64,000 nt of DNA from Ascaphus truei (lineage: Eukaryota; Chordata; Amphibia; Anura; Ascaphidae): positions 1 to 64,000 of the forward strand of contig WSYH01000269.1 in assembly GCA_036426205.1 (NCBI GenBank), read 5' to 3'. Position 1 is the first letter of the stretch; every line of letters begins with the position of its first letter. A program made the position numbers and the translations under genes. Positions 58,055 through 64,000 of the stretch are shown piece by piece. The notes under the pieces were generated by a model, which did not search any database, was not told the DNA's origin, and saw only the letters and a program-made list of their open reading frames with translations.

Positions 58055-58489
58055 TGCACCAAATGTATGGCTTGTTCATTTAGTAGTACCACTGACACCT
58101 TCCAATCTAATGTTACAGATAAAATTTATACCATCAAAACATCAATTAACTGTAATTCCTCATTTGTAATCTATCTATTGCAGTGCCCGTGTGGCCTGCA
58201 ATATGTGGGTAGAACTGGAAGATGTTATAAAAGAAGAGTGTATGAACATATTTATAATATAAAAAGAGGTCTTAATACACACAGTGTGTCACACCATTTT
58301 AATATCCATCATAATAGGAATCCAATGGGTCTAAAATGTCAAGCCATAGAAATTGTGCAAAACAATTGGAGAGGTGGCAATCTATTGAAGCAGATCAGTA
58401 GGCGTGAAGCCTACTGGATCTACGAATTAAAGACATTATCACCTAACGGTCTCAACATTGATTTCGATCTAGGCGTTTTTTTAAAGTGA
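58055..58489 (+). CDS. Second Penelope-like element: GIY-YIG endonuclease
   Basis: 140-residue ORF (first Met 58067), unbroken. It starts in the zinc-ribbon region (CTKCMACSF in the upstream reading), then the nuclease: FVIYLLQCPCGLQYVGRTG as the GIY-YIG pair, RRVYEHIYNIKRG with the catalytic arginine side, HHFNIHHNRNP, and the C-terminal glutamate helix RREAYWIYELKTLSPNGLN, ending FDLGVFLK. The nuclease would nick the target. The domain looks intact, but RT upstream is out of frame. Confidence 0.88.
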   Translation, partial: CTKCMACSFSSTTDTFQSNVTDKIYTIKTSINCNSSFVIYLLQCPCGLQYVGRTGRCYKRRVYEHIYNIKRGLNTHSVSHHFNIHHNRNPMGLKCQAIEIVQNNWRGGNLLKQISRREAYWIYELKTLSPNGLNIDFDLGVFLK

Positions 58490-59005
58490 TTTTAAGATGA
58501 TCATTTTTAAAATCACTTCTAACATTTTTATATAAAGTTGAATTGATCTTCTTAAATTATATTTAATAAATTATAGGGTTTTAATATATACATATATTTT
58601 TATAACATATTTTTATTTTTAACATACTCTTATAATAATGGGTCCTTCAGCAATATTAGCTGCTGCAATCTTAATAGCCAATAGCGTGCAAATGAGTTCA
58701 CATCATTATGTAAATATGCATTATAAATATTACTAAGTCTATATAATATTGGTTAGATTCTGATTAATAAGCTGTGAATAGGCATGATCAGTAACAACTG
58801 TTTAATTTTATGTGTTTTTATGGTGTATATGTTTGTTATTTTCAGTTACATGTTGTCTAGTTGTATGTTTAGGCTGACTTATACACAGGACATGATTGAC
58901 AGGCAGCATATCCAATCACAGTTTGCATGAATGAACTGTGAGGGACGCTTCTTTTAACCAATGAGGAGCGCCCTGTCTGTATTTAAAGTCACCATGGACT
59001 GTGCT
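58490..59005. other. AT-rich 3' region of the Penelope element, no gene
   Basis: Non-coding. ATTTAAAG at 58981-58988 serves as a TATA-like box for the next hammerhead unit. Confidence 0.5.
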
Positions 59006-59012
59006 CATTTAT

Positions 59013-59050
59013 CCCCTGAAGAAGTGCGCATGCGCACGAAACGCGTTGGG
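59013..59050 (+). ncRNA. Hammerhead ribozyme motif (Penelope type)
   Basis: CCC, CTGAAGA, stem II GTGCGC-AT-GCGCAC, GAAA, CGCG, TT, GGG. The core is perfect and stem II is a six-pair helix. TATTTAAAG lies about 25-30 bp upstream. Confidence 0.8.
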
Positions 59051-59689
59051 CCATTGAGAAATCATTCAATAGCAGCACTGGTAGAGGAGCAGATCATTCA
59101 AATAGTCCCTGGAGCCGCAGTGTTCAGGAGTTGGTATCGGCAAGTGATACCTGGTGTCCCGTCCCGCCCGCTGTGACGTAGTTCCGGGCGCCAACGAAGG
59201 ACTCCACGTGGAGCAGAAGGAAGCGGCGCCATCTTTGGCAGCCAGCCAAGGCAGCCCCTGCAGGCACTCACACGTGGCACGCGTCCACCAACATCATCTG
59301 TCGGACACTCAGACTACCCTTACCTGCGCATATCCTAGGGACCTGCTGTAAGTAGGATTCCAGTTTTTACACACTGGATCCCTAACCTGCTCGTCACCAG
59401 TCATCTGCATTTTTTTTGTGTTCATTAAAATATCTTCATTATTAGCCAGCCTATTGTTTAGTGTTGTTCAGTGTTGTGTGTGTCTGTTTGTTTAAGTCTA
59501 TGTGTTTTTTGTTATTATCATACAGTGTTGCACTATGATCTTATCTTCTTGTCTCCCCTGCATGTCCCAATACCTCTGATACCGAGGAACCTGCTGTCCA
59601 CTGGACCAGATCTACATTCATTGATCATTCCAATCATCAATTGAACTTTATATTTCCCATTTGGACTTTAAGGCGCCGGTCTGTATTGT

Positions 59690-60735
59690 TTTCTTGGTCT
59701 ACTGACTCCCGCATTTTGGGCCAGAAGACCCGGTCACGCACTAAGCCAAATGTCTTGTCTATGCCCAGATGCCCATGGTCATCATGAAGAGAGCATAGAA
59801 CCTGATACTGCAGACATCGGGGCATAACTTGTTGTCTCTCTTGTCGGGGTGGTTATGGTACAGAACGACCCTGTAGAGGAGACCACGTTCTAACCGGAAC
59901 TTGTCCCATTCCCTCATGATGACCGTGACTGTGTCACTTCACCAAGGAGGGGTTGTTCTGTTGAATGGCCTGGCATATAGCTCTAGCTACCGGGTCACGC
60001 ATTTTGGACTTTACCAAGTTTTTCCATTCTAGGATCGTATCCTGAGTGATTGACATGCCCTCTGGATGGCAGTACGCGGCAGGGAGTGCCTTGGACTGAC
60101 ATCCCAGTGAGTCAGCTACTCTTAGTTCAGAGAAAGCCACCTTATCTTCTACTATGGTGGCAGTTAAGCACATGGCCCGAATCCCAGGTCCAGGGATTTC
60201 TTTCCACGGGCTGTCGTCTAACGTTGCACTCAGTCCAGGTCTTCTAGACAGAGCATCGGCTCCGATGTTTTAGGGTCCCAGCTTGCATTTGAGGGTGAAT
60301 TGATAGTTTGATAATGCCACCAGCCACCAGCGACCGGTGGCGTCCAGTTTAGCGGAGATTAGGATATATGTTAAAGGTCGTACTTACTTGTACTTCAAAC
60401 AAGACTCCGTACAAGTAGTCGTGGAGTTTGTCAACTACCACCCACTTCAGTGTGAGGATCTCCAGTTTGTGAAACGAGTAGTTTTGCTCGCTTGGCGTTA
60501 AGCTTCGGCTCACATACGCCACTGGGCGGAGGCCAGCAGGGTACTTCTGGTGTAGTACAGCTCCCAGCCCATTGAAGCTAGCATCTACATGCAGGATATA
60601 CGGCTGCTCTAGGTTCGCGTAGGCCAAGTCCGGGGCATCCGTTAAACTTTTCTTAAGTCCGGTGAACGCCTTTTTGCAGGCGGACGTCCACTTGTCTCCA
60701 AAGGGTGTCCGTGGGGATGTGGCGTTCTGCCGAGG
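59690..60735 (-). pseudogene. Upstream half of the split gypsy: RNase H to integrase zinc domain
   Basis: Minus strand: RNase H with PYILHVDASFNGLGAVLHQ and a KLEILTLKWVV helix (60349-60627), a linker (59934-60173) with DTILEWKNLVKSKMRDP, and the integrase zinc domain HDDHGHLGIDKTFGLVRDR (59700-59825). The order RNase H then integrase is the normal gypsy one. The copy stops at about 59690, before the first integrase aspartate. The rest is at 54030, with about 200 bp missing between. Confidence 0.88.
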
Positions 60736-60736
60736 T

Positions 60737-60830
60737 TACATAGTAGATGAGGTTGAAAAAAGACGTACGTCCATCAAGTTCAACCTATGCTAAATTTAGA
60801 CAACAGATACTTTATCCTATATCTATACTG
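60737..60830 (-). mobile_element. CR1/L2-type LINE 3' fragment inside the palindrome arm
   Basis: TTACATAGTAGATGAGGTTG to CTTTATCCTATATCTATACT, same family as 10866. A worn inverted copy lies at about 62545-62645. Confidence 0.75.
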
Positions 60831-60899
60831 TGGAAAAAATGAGTTCCAAATGCGCACAGTCTCATCAGAGTATATAGAAAAAGGGGGAAAAAATACACA

Positions 60900-61385
60900 A
60901 TAGGTAGGTGTCAGTAGAGTAGTAAAGCAGAGTGTGCACTCATATTTTATGTGAAAATATACAGGCTTGTGGTTGTTTAAAGTAGAAACCCCCTGGAAGA
61001 AGTCCGCTAAGACGAAACGCGTTGGGACATCTTTCACTTACCTTACAGATTGCATAAGACCTTTGGGAGTTCATTTGGAGCATTGCTACCTCCTCCTAGC
61101 TATATCCCCTGGTGTATGGCCATCACTGGGGATTATTGGAAGTTGGGATCCAGTTGCTTTATTTAGCTCCCTCTGGATATCTGATTGCTTTACTGTTTTT
61201 ATGTTATAAAGATTTTTTCCTTTTTTCCTGCGTCCTTTCCCTTTTTTCTTTTTGGAATTAACCTGCTATTCCAGAACCACCCGTATAAGTCGGTCACTTT
61301 AAACAACCACAAGCCTATATATTTCCACATAAAATGTGAGTGCACACTCTGCTTTACTACTCTACTGACACCTACCTATACAGTA
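60900..61385. mobile_element. Inverted-repeat element with hammerhead, left-arm copy
   Basis: 60900-60985 and 61296-61385 are inverted copies (GGTAGGTGTCAGTAGAGTAG against its complement). They enclose the hammerhead at 60988. The same unit, inverted, is at about 62000-62480. Confidence 0.75.
60988..61027 (+). ncRNA. Hammerhead-like motif, one-base insertion in core
   Basis: CCC, CTGGAAGA (consensus CTGANGA), stem II GTC-CGCTAA-GAC, GAAA, CGCG, TT, GGG. Confidence 0.6.
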
Positions 61386-61624
61386 TCACACTATTTTTTA
61401 TTTATATCTGTTCTATTGAGAGTATCCTGTCAACGGTGACCCATTACAACATTGCGGACACTATCATTGGAGACGGTCTGCACTGCCGGAGGTATCCTGT
61501 TCACAGAGAACCTGCAACACCAGTGTGGTTAAACTCAGTAACCGAAATGCCCGCTTGATTGCATAAAATGTGACTGCATTACCTTCTTTGATCCAACTGT
61601 ATCATACAATATTACTGTGACAGA

Positions 61625-61750
61625 GTGAAGTCAACTCCTATCAGTTACGCCTGGGAGACATATGTCTGAGTGCTTCATCCAGCACTCATAAGGGTTAACT
61701 CAGGTGGAAGTTAGGAAATCAGGAGGCAAGCTGACACCTGAGAGCCAGCA
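61625..61750 (+). repeat. 126-bp segment, copy 1 (palindrome spacer)
   Basis: GTGAAGTCAACTCCTATCAG to GACACCTGAGAGCCAGCA. It differs from copy 2 at one base seen by eye. Confidence 0.9.
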
Positions 61751-62347
61751 TCTGTCAGCAGGTAATATTGTGATGATCTACAGTTTGGGATCCAAAAGAA
61801 GGTAATGGCAGTCACATTTTATGCAAATCAAGCGGGCATTTCGGTTACTGAGTTACCACAACTGGTGTTTGCAGTTCTCTGTGAACAGGTACCCTCCGGC
61901 AGTTGCAGACCCGTCCCAATGATAGTGTCCCAATGTTGTAAATGGGTCACCGTTGAACAGGATATCTCAATAGAACATGAATAAAAAAATAGTGTGATAC
62001 TGTATAGGTAGGTGTCAGTAGAGTAGTAAGCAGTAGTGTGCACTCACATTTTATGTGGATATATAGGCCTTGTGGTTGTTTAAAGTGACCGACTTATACG
62101 GGTGGTTTCTGGAATAGCAGGTTAATTCCAAAAGAAAAAAGGGAAAGGACCGCAGGAAAAAAGGAAAATTTTATAAACATAAAACAGTAAAGCAATCATA
62201 TTCCAGAGGGAGCTAAAATAAAGCAACTGGATCCCAACTTCCATAATCCCCAGTGATGGCCATACACCCAGGGGATATAGCTAGGAGAGGTAACAATGCT
62301 CCAATAACTCCCAAAGGTCTTATCAATCTGTAAGGTAAAGTGAAGAT

Positions 62348-62387
62348 GTCCCAACGCGTTTCGTCTTAGGGACTTCTTCCAGGGGTT
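62348..62387 (-). ncRNA. Hammerhead-like motif, right-arm copy
   Basis: Complement of the motif at 60988, with the same CTGGAAGA core and a slightly altered stem II loop. Confidence 0.6.
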
Positions 62388-62639
62388 TTCTACTTTAAAC
62401 AACCACAGCCTGTATATTTTCACATAAAATATGAGTGCACACTCTGCTTTCACTACTCTACTGACACCTACCTATTGTGTTTTTCCCCCCTTTTTCTATA
62501 TACTCTGATGAGTACTGTGCGCATTTGGAACTCATTTTTTCTCCACATAAGATATAGATAAAGTATATCTGTATGTTAAAAATTTGCATAGTGTTTGAAC
62601 TTGATGACGTACGCTCTTTTTTACCCTCTCACTACTATG

Positions 62640-63465
62640 TAACCTCAGGCAGAACGCCACATCCCCACGGACCCCTTTGGGAGCCAAGTGGACGTCCGCC
62701 TCCAAAAAGGCCGTTCACCGGACTTAATAGACAAAGTTTAAACGGATGCCCCGGACTTGGCCTACCGAACCTAGAGCACCCGTATATCCTGCATGTAGTA
62801 TTCCTAGCTTCAATCGGCTGGGAGTCTGTACTACACCAGAAGTACCCCTGCTGGCCTCCGCCCAGTGGCGTATGTGAGCCGAAGCTTAACGCCACTAGCA
62901 GTGCAAAACTACTTCGTTTCACAACTGGAGATCCTCACACACTGACGATGGGTGGTAGTTGACAAACTCCACGACTACTTGTACGGAGTCTTTTTGGAAG
63001 TACAAGTAAGTACGACCTTTACATATACCTAATCTCTCCTAAGTCTCCGCTAAACTGGACGCCACCGTCGCCTGGTGGCTGGTGGCATTATCAAACTATC
63101 AATTCACCCCAAATGTGCAAGCTGGGACCCTAAAAATCGGAGCCGATGCCTGCTCTAGAAAGCACCTGGACTGAGTGCAACGTTAGACGACAGCCCGTGG
63201 AACGAAATCCCTGGACCTGGGATTCGGCCATGTGCTTACCGCCACCATAGTAGAAGATAAGGTTGGCTTTCTCTGAACTAAATAGCGACCTCACTGGTAT
63301 GTCAGATCCAAGGCACTCCCTGCCGCGTAACTGCCATCCGAGGGCATGTCAATCACTCAGGATCGAACGATCCTAGAATGGAAAAACTTGGTAAAGTCCA
63401 AAATGCGTACCCGGTGCTAGAGCTATATGCCCGGCCATTCAGACAGAACCCCCTCCTTGTGGAAA
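62640..63465 (+). pseudogene. Inverted copy of gypsy RNase H region, degraded
   Basis: Plus-strand mirror of 59940-60735. HPYILHV and VLHQKYP remain, but the metal-binding DASFN is lost and indels shift the frame repeatedly. Confidence 0.8.
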
Positions 63466-63535
63466 GTTGACCCAACTACTTAGACATTGCTCTGAATTCT
63501 GTCATCCCATTTCATCACTAAAACTAATGGGTATT

Positions 63536-64000
63536 TGTGAAGTCAACTCCTATCAGTTATGCCTGGGAGACATATGTCTGAGTGCTTCATCCAGCACTCA
63601 TAAGGGTTAACTCAGGTGGAAGTTAGGAAATCAGGAGGCAAGCTGACACCTGAGAGCCAGCAAGGTAGAAAAAGGATCATGTGACTGGAAGTAGCTGCCC
63701 TGCCTTAGAGAGGAGCACACTGCTGCGTGAGCCCTTAGCCAGAGGGATTTCACCAAAGACTACTTCAACCAAAGTAAGGATTATTCATTTGTTTACTGAC
63801 TGCTTAAAGTACCCTTATGGTTTGGTTCTGGTTTAGCCAGCCAGCCTGCTAGATAGGTCTGCTGTGTTATTAGTCAGTTTTTCTCCCAAAGTGGAGCAGG
63901 ATTTATTTTGTTAAGGGGACAGTGTACCCGCATGTTATGTTACTGTGGAGAAATAAAGCCACTGAATGTTTTTATTTATCCTGAAACTACACGTGTGGAC
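63536..64000 (+). repeat. LTR-like sequence starting with 126-bp copy 2, cut by the window edge
   Basis: Starts TGTGAAGTCAACTCC, with copy 2 of the 126-bp segment at 63537-63662. AATAAA lies at 63952-63957, near the right edge. This resembles an LTR with a polyadenylation signal; its end is beyond the window. Confidence 0.55.

Larger units (their letters stand above)
59940..63465. repeat. Large palindrome, about 1.7-kb arms, 126-134 bp spacer
   Basis: Left arm about 59940-61624, right arm about 61759-63465, inverted. Both arms carry the same order of gypsy RNase H region, LINE fragment and hammerhead unit. The right arm has many single-base indels and substitutions relative to the left. The spacer includes a 126-bp segment that recurs directly at 63537. 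Confidence 0.85.

Overview
This is a vertebrate genomic window, most likely amphibian and probably frog. The evidence is the mix of repeats: Ty3/gypsy chromoviruses, a Gmr1-like gypsy with a SCAN-type Gag, Penelope-like elements (PLEs) with GIY-YIG endonucleases and hammerhead ribozymes, L1 and CR1/L2-type LINEs, hAT and Tc1/mariner transposons. The only host coding sequence I can support is one first exon of a CYP2-family cytochrome P450 (minus strand, near 10.1 kb). Almost everything else is mobile DNA or its remains. Family calls rest on motif recognition by eye, without database searches.

Layout. 1-6337: a decayed gypsy chromovirus with both LTRs (the left one cut by the window edge). 7.4-9.15 kb: a GC-rich block, then two tandem-repeat arrays. 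9.9-12.4 kb: the P450 exon, two CR1/L2-type LINE 3' ends and an L1 3' end, all on the minus strand. 13.4-15.1 kb: an inverted-repeat element around a hammerhead motif. 16.5-28.9 kb: two nested copies of a large Tc1/mariner-type transposon. The inner copy (18796-28239, 9.4 kb, TA target duplication, imperfect terminal inverted repeats) carries a five-exon DD34E-type transposase, a divergently transcribed coiled-coil/BEN-like protein and a forkhead-like protein. This is the most novel feature of the window. It also contains an N gap flanked by a duplicated segment, probably an assembly error.

28.9-33.5 kb: foldback elements and two hAT-type non-autonomous elements with 8-bp target duplications. 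34.3-37.3 kb: a Gmr1-like gypsy (minus) with SCAN-like Gag and protease followed directly by integrase. 38.2-42.6 kb: an LTR element lacking recognisable pol. 43.2-47.4 kb: Penelope-derived inverted repeats with hammerhead motifs. 51.3-54.0 and 59.7-60.7 kb: a minus-strand gypsy split by a block of Penelope elements (54.0-59.6 kb). 59.9-63.5 kb: a palindrome with about 1.7-kb arms, followed by an LTR running off the right edge.

Ten hammerhead-like motifs occur, all sharing a short GAAA-plus-palindrome core, and most have a TATA-like box about 25-35 bp upstream. Several lie between or inside inverted repeats, suggesting a promoter-ribozyme module typical of the Penelope elements here.
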